Assembly: GCF_000006405.1 (NCBI RefSeq)
Contig: NW_003214508.1
Coordinates: 387,620-451,317 of the forward strand
DNA from: Perkinsus marinus ATCC 50983
Taxonomy: Eukaryota; Perkinsozoa; Perkinsida; Perkinsidae
Direction: 5' to 3'
Length of the DNA: 63,698 bases
How positions within the stretch are numbered: the stretch's first letter is position 1; every line of letters begins with the position of its first letter. Positions 32,690 through 41,470 of the stretch are shown here, piece after piece. The notes below the pieces were generated by a model. It was not told the DNA's origin, did not search any database, and saw only the letters and a program-made list of their open reading frames with translations. The translations under genes and the position numbers were made by a program.

Positions 32690-34428
32690 ATGATCATGTA
32701 AGTGACCATCAGTGCACCACGATGTTCTATTGCTTACCCTTTAGATACACCTGGGCTCTCGCCTGGACCTTGGTCCCGGTGGGAGCGCCTATGGTCATGC
32801 CCCAACTCCCTGATTATGCCCCCACTGGCGTGTTGGTCCGACGGCTCAGTGGTGCTGAGGATGAGGCCTCTATTCTGGGCATGATATTTGGTGACTGTTC
32901 CTGTACCGGCATCATGGACTGCGATACGGACACTCCAGGCACGTCTTCCTTGGAGGCCCCCTTGGACCTCATCGTCTCGCTTCTACTCATGCTATACACC
33001 TTCAAGGCCCTCGGCTCGATGTGTGACGACTACTTCGTCATCGCCTTGGAGGGCATCTCGGTCGCCCTCAGTCTCTCACCGGACGTGGCTGGTGCGACCT
33101 TCATGGCCGCGGGGTCGTCCGCACCTGAGCTCTTCACTTCGGTGGTGGCCACCTTCTTCATCGTTAACGAAGGTGGTGTTGGTACGATCATTGGCTCTGC
33201 TATATTCAACATATTGGTCATCATTGGTGCGACCTGTCTGTTTGCTGGACAGTCGCTGAAGATAAACTGGTACCCTCTCGTAAGGGACACCATTTTCTAC
33301 GTCGTGGCCATCCTAGAAATGTCCCTTGTATTGCTAGATGAGGAAGTGGTCATCTGGGAAGCCCTTCTTCTGGTGTGCTCCTATATAGTATACTGCATAT
33401 TTATGAAGTACAATGGGGCCATTGCGGCCAAGGTCGGTGCCCGAGCCCAAGAGACAGAGGTCGGGCCGGTTGTCGCCTGTGGTGACAGTGTACCTATCCC
33501 GGAGACCAACCCTAAGTCACCAGTGGTGAGTCCTCGACCAGTGGATGGTGGTACTGGTGGTCTTGACTCCGAATTACCGGTCCAGTTGCCCAACCAGACA
33601 GAGGAAGAGGATCAGGCCCCGGGTACGAGGCGAGGGAGTGTGAGGCGGCACTCATGTCGTGAGTCCGTGTATTACCCTCCTTCCCGACGAGTGTCGTACC
33701 ATTACGGTGTGAACAAGTTCCGAATGAAGAGCCGTACTGCGACCACCGAGCTCCATCACTTCGGCTCGCAGGATGGGGTTATTGGAAGCTTTCGACCGTC
33801 ACTGTCGTCCATTCCTGCCTTTGGGTCGGGCCAGAGTGGTGACACTACGGCCCAAGTAGATAAGGAAGATGACGAGCTCAAAGGGTGGAGGAGATGGTTG
33901 CGAGATCCACTATTGATATTCTGGGAGTACACCATGCCTGGACCATCCCATTATTGGATCCTATTTGGTCTGTCAATATTCTGGATAGGGGCTTTGACAT
34001 ACCTAATGGTCGACGCCTGCAACAGGTTGGGTTGCCTGCTCAACCTCCCTTCGTTGGTCATGGGCCTGGTCTTCCTGGCGGCGGGCACCAGCGTACCCGA
34101 TGCACTGGGCTCGATAGCGGTGGCCAAACAAGGTGAGGGAGATATGGCCGTGTCGAATGCCGTGGGCTCCAACGTGTTTGATATTATGCTTGGCCTTGGC
34201 ATACCATGGACGTTGAAGTTGGCGATGGGGAAACATGTGCTCTTCCCTGACGCCAAGGACACCTTACCGCAATACATAGCCATTCTGGCATTGGTTCTGT
34301 TGCTGTTCTTGGTGACAGTGATTCTGAACAATTGGGTCCTTAACAAGCAGATGGGCGCCTCTCTCTTGGTCATGTATGCCGGCTATGTTATATATGCACT
34401 CGTTCGGGGTAGTAGTGATGATGCATGA
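32690..34428 (+). CDS. K+-dependent Na+/Ca2+ exchanger (NCKX/SLC24 type)
   Basis: Ca2+/cation antiporter. The open frame reaches back to 32584, but a GTAAGT...TTTAG intron of 47 nt (32698-32744) interrupts it. Splicing gives ATG 32690 and MIIYTWALAWTLVPVGAP, a plausible signal sequence. The alpha-1 repeat is GATFMAAGSSAPELFTSVV with GTIIGSAIFNILVIIG; alpha-2 is VFLAAGTSVPDALGSIAVAK with SNAVGSNVFDIMLGLGIP. The Asp in alpha-2 (SVPDALGS) is the residue linked to K+ dependence in this family. About ten to eleven membrane spans surround a Ser/Arg-rich cytoplasmic loop at roughly residues 240-415. Length about 565 residues, normal for the family. It is divergent from the exonuclease gene. Confidence 0.92.
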
Positions 34429-34720
34429 GGTGGCGCTGCCTGTGTGTGTGAAGGCGACAACGACATCATTCTGATTTGTTCATGTGTGTTGTCCCAATGT
34501 GGTCATCTTGCGTTGAACATGTCCTCAATTTCGAACTGTTGTGACTTACGACGTGAAGTCGGCCTGCGGCCAGCAGAGGCAGCTTTCTGTTGGTTGATGG
34601 TCGACTCAGATGCTGCTGTACGGGTCACCGCTAATGTAGTCTTGGAATATAGACTCCTCATAGGTTGTTTTTACGTATGCCCTACACAGGCTCTTGTCAT
34701 TGTCTTTCTGGCCTTTTCAG
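34429..34720. other. Gap between exchanger and kinase; unresolved 5' exon
   Basis: A splice acceptor (CTTTCTGGCCTTTTCAG, ending 34720) precedes the kinase coding exon, so an upstream first exon should lie here. ATGs at about 34518 and 34599 are candidates, but none gave an in-phase join. Confidence 0.4.
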
Positions 34721-36166
34721 CCTTCTATCCCCTAAGACCGCTAAATCGAAGAAAAGTCGTCAACCTACGGAGCGTTCAGGTCGACCTCGAGTGACCCTAC
34801 GCCAGCTTCGTGGGCAAGTCAAGGAGCCCGCCGTGGCCGAGTCTTTCTTCAGTGATGGTGGTGGTCGGCACAATGATCCTCGTGTGCACCAAGGACGACG
34901 GATCACCACAGACTTCGAAATCGGCGAACTGCTCGGGAAAGGGTTCTCGGGCTCGGTGTATGTCGCCAGGCGGAAGGCCACGGGGGAGCGTTTCGCGGCG
35001 AAGTGCATCAAGAAGAAGTCCTTGGCCGAGAAGGACGCCTCTGATTTGCTCTACTCCGAAGCGACGGCCATGCTCCAAATAGAGCCACATCCCAACGTTT
35101 GCCGACTATATGAGGTGTATGAGGATAGTGATAGTGTGTGGATGGTGTTGGAGCTCATCGACGGAGGAGAGGGAGATCTCCATGCCTGGCTTCAACGGCG
35201 GAGGAAGGTGGTCACCTCTGAACAGGCGGCTGAAATATTAGCACAAGTGTGGCGAGCCGTCCAACATATTCATCGAGCTGGAGTGGTCCATAGGGACCTC
35301 AAATTGGAGCATTTCATATTCGCCAAGAATGGTGTGTTGAAGCTCATAGACTTCGGTTTTGCCAACACGCAAGGGCGCGTATGTGGTACCCATCCGTATG
35401 TGGCGCCAGAGGTCTATGTGGACGCCTGTGACTCGAAAACTGATATGTGGAGCATCGGGTGAGTCTTAAAGTCATTGGCGTTGTTTTCATTTCGTTCTTC
35501 TCTAGGATCATCGCTCTGCTCTTCACGAAGTGCTATGTCGATCCGGTCATTCGAGGGATTATATTTGAGCCTTTGAAGGGGCGCACTACACGTCAGGAAA
35601 GCCGTACGCGAGCGCTAAGACTGGCGAATGCAGTGGCCACTTGCCGTCCTGAGGTCTTCGACTGTCCTGGAGGTGGTTCAGTACCCTCAGACTTCATCCG
35701 TGATCTTGTTGCGGAACGTCCATCGGGGAGACTGAGTTCTGATGGAACTCCTTATTGGATAGCCGATCAGGTGCATCCCGAGACGGACCGATTCTCGACG
35801 GTTGACACCCTCAATGGGTGTGAGGTGATGCTACTCCTGGCCGAGTTGGACGTGGGGACTGCCCCTAGTGGTCTACGAATGGAGGCTGAACGGCTCTACT
35901 GTGACAACGACGTGAATGCTACATTTGTGGACTTTTATGCCCAGCAACTACCTGCTCTACTTGACGGCCGTCGGTCCCGTGATAGGCACCAACTCGAACA
36001 CTTGTACGATCGAGTCGGAGCCCGAATGAATTCCAAGCGCCGTACTGTGAGAGCGCTGGTTGACATGGCGTGCGAAGCCTCAGCTTCGACGCGGGTTTCC
36101 TCTAGCCGGTATTCGGGCAGCTCCTTGAACTCCACTGCTGGCCGTAAGACTCGTTTCTATCAATAA
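34721..36166 (+). CDS. CAMK-like serine/threonine protein kinase
   Basis: The kinase domain starts FEIGELLGKGFSGSVYVA, with FAAKCIKKK (ATP lysine), HRDLKLEHFIF, LIDFGFA and VAPEVY. A 47-nt intron (35459-35505) sits inside SIG-IIALLF. The catalytic-loop Asn of HRDLKxxN is His here, so Mg2+ binding may be altered. The rest, about 220 residues (RPEVFDCPGGGS ... LEHLYDRVGARMNSKRRT), matches no known module; no EF hands follow, so it is not a typical CDPK. Stop TAA ends at 36166. The N-terminal exon is not found. The last 247 bp reappear after the assembly gap. Confidence 0.82.
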
Positions 36167-37069
36167 TTTGGATAACGAGAATTAGGCCTCAATGGCCTTT
36201 TATTATTACTATTCGTTCCCTTCATTATACCCGAGTTGGATATTTTCGGACTAGCCCAAAAGTATACGTTGACAACAACGAGAACGATGATGACAAGACT
36301 GTCGCCGTTGCTCACTGTGCAGTTGTGGTATTTCTCAAAGTGTCACTATTCCAATTTTGTGTGTTTCATTGTGAAGTTGACTGACTCGTGTTTGCTATGA
36401 AGTATGATTCAACTATGTTGTTGCCATCAACCTGTAGTATTGCACTGGTCGAGGAGGTGGAGGAGGAGGAATATAGAACTCCTATTAGAAATTATCGACG
36501 CGACTAGGAATGTATTCAATGGCGCTTCTAATCTGCTGACATCCCACCGAGGTATGGAGTTCTGGTTCTTACTGTTGAACGCCTTTTGAAAACTACCGGT
36601 CGGCTGGCAGGACTGATACCAATGAGCGGACCTCCCCTCCCATGGAAGCGGCTATAGAGCCTACGAGGTCAAAAAATACGAGGATAAAATATGGAGTAGA
36701 ATAAGACTATGAATATATGCATGGGACTTGCATGGGGTGTGTGCCTAGAGATAGCTTCGCACGTATTTGAACGCAGGATTATTACATAGATCTGAGTCGA
36801 TACTTGCATGCTATTTTCCTGTGATGAGTAGCTGTACATCCCAAACAACGAGTTGATGCATAGGAAAGGTTATCACAGGGTTATTACTTCCCCATTCCTC
36901 GGATATAGCCAGTCGTGCCTATTGGGATAGAGATAGGCTGCTCGGAGGTCCATGGACAGGTTGAATTAATACTGGCTACTCCATAAACATACTTCATAAA
37001 CCTACTACTTCTATCCACAACAAGTATACTTGGGTTCGGCTTAATCCACTACATAGCTGCACTTCACGA

Positions 37070-37306
37070 TCACTTCGTCTCCTTATCGACAGTATGTTCA
37101 GTGTGGACGATTCGGTCAACTGGATGGACCTCCAATCCACCATTGCTCTCATGGGCTCCTCTATTCGCCCTCATGTTACAGAGCCTGCTACCACCTAGAG
37201 AGGGCCTTGAACGCTGAGGACGCCTGAATGGTGCAGCAGGACCACAGCCACGATATTTTCCCCCAAAGTAGTACTCAGAGGCTCTCCATGTGATCGTCCG
37301 GTACAC
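37070..37306 (-). CDS. Small hypothetical ORF, copy 1
   Basis: MYRTITWRASEYYFGGKYRG onward, 78 codons, basic and Arg/Gly-rich in the middle. The second copy (40177-40407) keeps the frame although it differs at many sites and by a 6-bp deletion, which supports coding. Possibly the last exon of a longer gene, since the frame may continue upstream through a splice site near 37310. No family recognised. Confidence 0.4.
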   Translation of the reverse strand: MYRTITWRASEYYFGGKYRGCGPAAPFRRPQRSRPSLGGSRLCNMRANRGAHESNGGLEVHPVDRIVHTEHTVDKETK

Positions 37307-37778
37307 CTGGATAAGCCCCCATGCCGAGCTTGAGGAGGGGACGGGATGGCTGCCGTCCTCAGTGGGGGATCGGGGTCAGTAGTACCAACCCTCGTCTTAG
37401 CCGGCCGACTACTCCAGAGATCCTTTAGCCTCATTGTAGCTGCCCCCCACGTTCCTCGGAGGATGTGTTGTAGCAACGATACGTTTGGGTCCTACTTGGA
37501 GCCCTGAGGAAGACGGGCTATACCACAGCACAGAGGTGCTTAGCCGTCACTGGGAACTTCTATATCTAGAGTCATTGACAACACGAGAAGGCTAATAGTG
37601 AAGACCAACAACATAAAGGATGTTCATGTATACACATAGGAGGATATCATCGCCCTCGTCGTCGAAGTCTTATATAGTGTTCTCCCCTAGAGGCCGAGGC
37701 GAACCTCGTCTCAACTCTTGGGATCTTTGCCTGAATCAACATCGCTGAGGGAACAGTGGCCCCGAAGAGCAGTGCTGA

Positions 37779-38221
37779 CTACAGGTCGTTACCAGCGGTC
37801 TCGGCAGCAGGAGTTGCATCTGTCACGGCCTTCAAATGCTCCCTAATAATATCCTGGATATGTGATATTCGTTGCTCTGATAGGAATCGATGTGATTGTG
37901 GTAGTATCTTAGGGTCCTCACTGTCGGATACAGATGAGGTCCGCTTCGAGGCCGTTTCGATATTCGTCTTCATCGTGTTCAGCTTGCCGTGGATACCGTT
38001 CAGCTTCTGCTTGATCACTGAGACAATTAACAACTGATATCAAGAGTTGAAGCGAGACTATTCAGATCAACAAAGTCCCGTTGCGATGGGGGATTAACCT
38101 CATTTGTCGCGCGCAGGGAAGCAGAGGGAAATGTATAGGCCGAGACGAGCTAGTCCCTACCAGAAACATCACTAGAGGTCTTCTCGAAGTCCTTTACCAT
38201 TCGAGCGGCATCGAATGACAT
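37779..38221 (-). CDS. Small coiled-coil hypothetical protein, copy 1
   Basis: Exon 1 from ATG 38221 reads MSFDAARMVKDFEKTSSDVS. An intron of about 148 nt joins in phase to VIKQKLNGIHGKLNTMKTNI, then SDSEDPKILPQSHRFLSEQR and a C-terminal helix ending ETAGNDL at 37779, about 105 residues. The heptad-like first half suggests a coiled coil, perhaps a vesicle-traffic or cytoskeletal adaptor; no family match is claimed. It is divergent from ESF1, 129 bp apart. The second copy at 40898-41340 is nearly identical, differing at the C-terminus (GKGL). Confidence 0.6.
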
Positions 38222-38350
38222 GGTGTTGATGGTGAAGCGAAGGATTGCCGTTACTAAAACAAACTGCGCTGATAATCGATCAGAATGGCGCGCGCGACGG
38301 TCCTGTGATGAGTGTGGAATAATTTGCCACTTTTCCGGTGTCTTACCGTG
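38222..38350. promoter_or_regulatory. Bidirectional promoter between coiled-coil gene and ESF1, copy 1
   Basis: 129 bp between divergent start codons. Contains ATCGATCAGAATGG directly followed by CGCGCGCGA at 38275-38297, about 54 bp before the ESF1 ATG. The same box occurs at 41394 (copy 2) and 48287, which is outside the duplicated segment. Function inferred. Confidence 0.5.
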
Positions 38351-38842
38351 ATGGCTCCAGCCAACAAGAAGTCCAACCCTAAGAAGGGCAAGGGCATTGC
38401 TGACCGTAGGGCCAGTGAGGGCTCAAGAAGCAATAGTAGTGTCGTGAAGACGGCGACGTCAAAGGCAGCTGATGAGGATAAGGATGAGAGGTAGTGACGG
38501 GTAGGGCCTCAGAATGTGATGAGGAACCTCTGGCAGATTCGTGATGGACTCCGCGCGGTTCAATAAGGTCCCTATGGCCGTACGGAAGGTCCAACTGGAT
38601 GATCGTTTCTCGAAAGTGTTGACGGATAAAAAGGTAGTAGGTGTAGAGGTGGTGACCGCAACAATAGTCGCAGTGGAGTAGTCGCTGTAAATGCTGTGGT
38701 TGTTGTTGTTGCAGTTCTCAGCCGGAGGGGACATGAAGCGATTCTACGCTACGGACAAGGAGGTTGGCGACAGGGACGCCGATGAGGAGGAGGAGAGGAG
38801 ACGGGGCGTTACGGGCAGTGGCTTTGTGTGGAACGAAGTCTC
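38351..38842 (+). CDS. ESF1: ESF1 homologue, truncated 5' copy ending at the assembly gap
   Basis: Same first three exons as the complete gene at 41471: MAPANKKSNPKKGKGIADRR, then MDSARFNKVPMAVRKVQLDD, then SAGGDMKRFYATDKEVGDRD, cut at WNEV by the run of N. Almost certainly the other haplotype of the complete gene, not a second gene. Confidence 0.85.
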
Positions 38843-38942
38843 NNNNNNNNNNNNNNNNNNNNNNNNNNNNNNNNNNNNNNNNNNNNNNNNNNNNNNNNNN
38901 NNNNNNNNNNNNNNNNNNNNNNNNNNNNNNNNNNNNNNNNNN
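38843..38942. other. Assembly gap of exactly 100 N
   Basis: The round length marks a scaffold gap of unknown size. Frames reading through it are artefacts. Confidence 0.99.
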
Positions 38943-39189
38943 TACATTTGTGGACTTTTATGCCCAGCAACTACCTGCTCTACTTGACGGCCGTCGGTCC
39001 CGTGATAGGCACCAACTCGAACACTTGTACGATCGAGTCGGAGCCCGAATGAATTCGAAGCGCCGTACTGTGAGAGCGCTGGTTGACATGGCGTGCGAAG
39101 CCTCAGCTTCGACGCGGGTTTCCTCTAGCCGGTATTCGGGCAGCTCCTTGAACTCCACTGCTGGCCGTAAGACTCGTTTCTATCAATAA
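38943..39189 (+). CDS. 3' fragment of the CAMK-like kinase, copy 2
   Basis: Reads TFVDFYAQQLPALLDGRRSR through to GRKTRFYQ and stop, the same C-terminus as the kinase at 34721-36166. It is 5'-truncated by the gap, with no amino-acid difference noticed. Most likely the second haplotype, not an independent gene. Confidence 0.85.
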
Positions 39190-40176
39190 TTTGGATAACG
39201 AGAATTAGGCCTCAATGGCCTTTTATTATTATTATTCGTTCCCTTCATTATACCCGAGTTGGATATTTTCGGACTAGCCCAAAAGTATACGTTGACAACA
39301 ACGAAAACGATGATGACAAGACTGCTGCCGCCGCTGTTGTTCACTATGCAGTTGTGGTATTTCTCAAAATGTCACTATTCCAATTTTGTGTGTTTCATTG
39401 TGAAGCTGACTGACTCGTGTTTGCTATGAAGTATGATTCAACTATGTTGTTGCCATCAACCTATAGTATTGCACTGGTCGAGGAGGCGGAGGAGGAATAT
39501 AAATCTCCTATTAGAAATTATCGACTCGACTAGGAATGTATTCAATGGCGCCTCTAATCTGCTGACATCCCACCGAGGTCCGGAGTTCTGATTCTTACTG
39601 TTGAACGCTTTTTGAAACAAGTTAATGCATAGGAAAGGTCAGCACTGCGTGGGTTATTACTTCCTCATTCCTCGGATATTGCCAGTCGTGCCTATCGGGA
39701 TAGAGGGCTGCTCGGAGGTTCATGGGCAGGTTAAATTGATGCTGGCTGCTCGTCTCTCCGTCTTACATACTCCCAACAGTCCACACTGTGCGAAATAACC
39801 TGTTCATCTCTACAGTATCGTATCCGAGCTGCCTATACCCATCCTAGGGCCATTCTAGCAGCTCCTTGGGCCCACTCGTCGGCCATCAGGCCGATCCTGT
39901 CACTAAATGAGACTCTCATTTATGAGAGACCTTCTCCTCCTCCTCGCCCGTCCCTCACCCTGAGCTCCATGGGAACAGTTAGTATATAAGATAGTATAGT
40001 GATTATCCCTGTATCACAACTATCTGTCTCTGAATTTTGTTTTAGCTGTGCCACTTCAGCGTGACGCTAGAGCAGGTATATATAAGGTTTTGGATGTGTA
40101 AGTTGTATTCATAAACCTACTACTTCTATCCACAACAAGTATATACCTTCATCTTCTACATAGCTGCACTTCACGA

Positions 40177-40407
40177 TCACTTCGTCTCCTTATTCACAGT
40201 CAGTTCAGTGTGGACGATTCGGTCAACTGGATGGAATACGCCATTGCTCTTATGGGCTTCTTCATTCGCTCTCATGTAACACGGCCCGCTACCACCTAGA
40301 GAGGGCCTCGAACGCTGAGGTCGGCTGAATTTTATACCAGAACCACAGCCACGATATTTTCCCCCAAAGTAGTTCTCAGAGGCTCTCCATGTGATCGTCC
40401 GGTACAC
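40177..40407 (-). CDS. Small hypothetical ORF, copy 2
   Basis: 76 codons; allelic counterpart of 37070-37306. It differs at about one residue in six and by a two-residue deletion while the frame stays open. That is unusually divergent for an allele beside nearly identical flanks. Confidence 0.4.
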   Translation of the reverse strand: MYRTITWRASENYFGGKYRGCGSGIKFSRPQRSRPSLGGSGPCYMRANEEAHKSNGVFHPVDRIVHTELTVNKETK

Positions 40408-40897
40408 CTGGATAAGCCCTCATGCCGCGCTTGAGGAGGGGACGGGATGGCTGCCGTCCTCAGTGGGGGATCGGGGTCAGTAGTACCAACCCTTGTCTTA
40501 GCCGGCCGAATACTTCAGAGATCCTTTAGCCTCATTATAGCTGCCCTCCACGTTCCTCGGAGGATGTGTTGGTTGTAGGCTACAACTTGTAGCATCGGTA
40601 CGTTTGGGTACTCCTTTGAGCCCTAAGGAAGACGGGCTATACCACAGCACAGAGGTGCTTAGCCGTTACTGGGAACTTCTATATCTAGAGTCATTGACAA
40701 CACGAGAAGGCTAATAGTGAAGACCAACAACATAAAGGATGTTCATGTATACACATAGGAAGATATCATCGCCCTCGTCGTCGAAGTCTTATATAGTGTT
40801 CTCCTCTAGAGGCCAAGGCGAACCTCGTCTCAACTCTTGGGATCTTTCCCTGAATCAACATCGCTGAAAGAACAGGGGCCCCGAAGAGCAGTGCTGA

Positions 40898-41340
40898 CTA
40901 CAGGCCCTTACCAGCGGTCTCGGCAGCAGGAGTTGCATCTGTCACGGCCTTCAAATGCTTCCTAATAATATCCTGGATATGTGATATTCGTTGCTCTGAT
41001 AGAAATCGATGTGATTGTGGTAGTATCTTAGGGTCCTCACTGTCGGATACAGATGAGGTCCGCTTCGAGGCCGTTTCGATATTCGTCTTCATCGTGTTCA
41101 GCTTGCCGTGGATACCGTTCAGCTTCTGCTTGATCACTGAGACAATTAACAACTGATATCAAGAGTTGAAGCGAGACTATTCAGATCAGCAAAGTCCCGT
41201 TGCGATGGGGGATTAACCTCATTTGTCGCGCGCAGAGAAGTAGAGGAAAATGTATAGGCCGAGACAAGCTAGTCCCTACCAGAAACATCACTAGAGGTCT
41301 TCTCGAAGTCCTTTACCATTCGAGCGGCATCGAATGACAT
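40898..41340 (-). CDS. Small coiled-coil hypothetical protein, copy 2
   Basis: Counterpart of 37779-38221 with the same two exons and intron. It reads IIRKHLKAVTDATPAAETAG and ends KGL in place of NDL. ATG at 41340 faces away from ESF1. Confidence 0.6.
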
Positions 41341-41470
41341 GGTGCTGATGGTGAAGCGAAGGATTGCCGTTACTAAATCAAACTGCGCTGATAATCGATT
41401 AGATTGGCGCGCGCGATTATTCTATGATGAGAGTGGAATAGTTTACCACTTTTTCCGGTGTCTTACCGTG
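41341..41470. promoter_or_regulatory. Bidirectional promoter between coiled-coil gene and ESF1, copy 2
   Basis: Holds the GGCGCGCGCGA box at 41394-41416 with the same upstream ATCGAT. The box differs from copy 1 at two bases in its flank while the GC core is unchanged. Confidence 0.5.

Larger units (their letters stand above)
35920..38842. repeat. Duplicated 3-kb segment, copy 1 (ends at the assembly gap)
   Basis: Near-identical to 38943-41962, with scattered base changes and two large indels: a roughly 250-bp block near 36595-36845 is absent from copy 2, and copy 2 has its own block of about 350 bp. The copy ends exactly at the first N, and copy 2 begins exactly at the last N. That is the pattern of two overlapping haplotype contigs scaffolded in series. 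Confidence 0.9.

Noticed and set aside
38744-39189. ORFs reading through the N run
   Set aside because: They only exist because N was translated as X. The halves belong to ESF1 (left) and a kinase 3' end (right).
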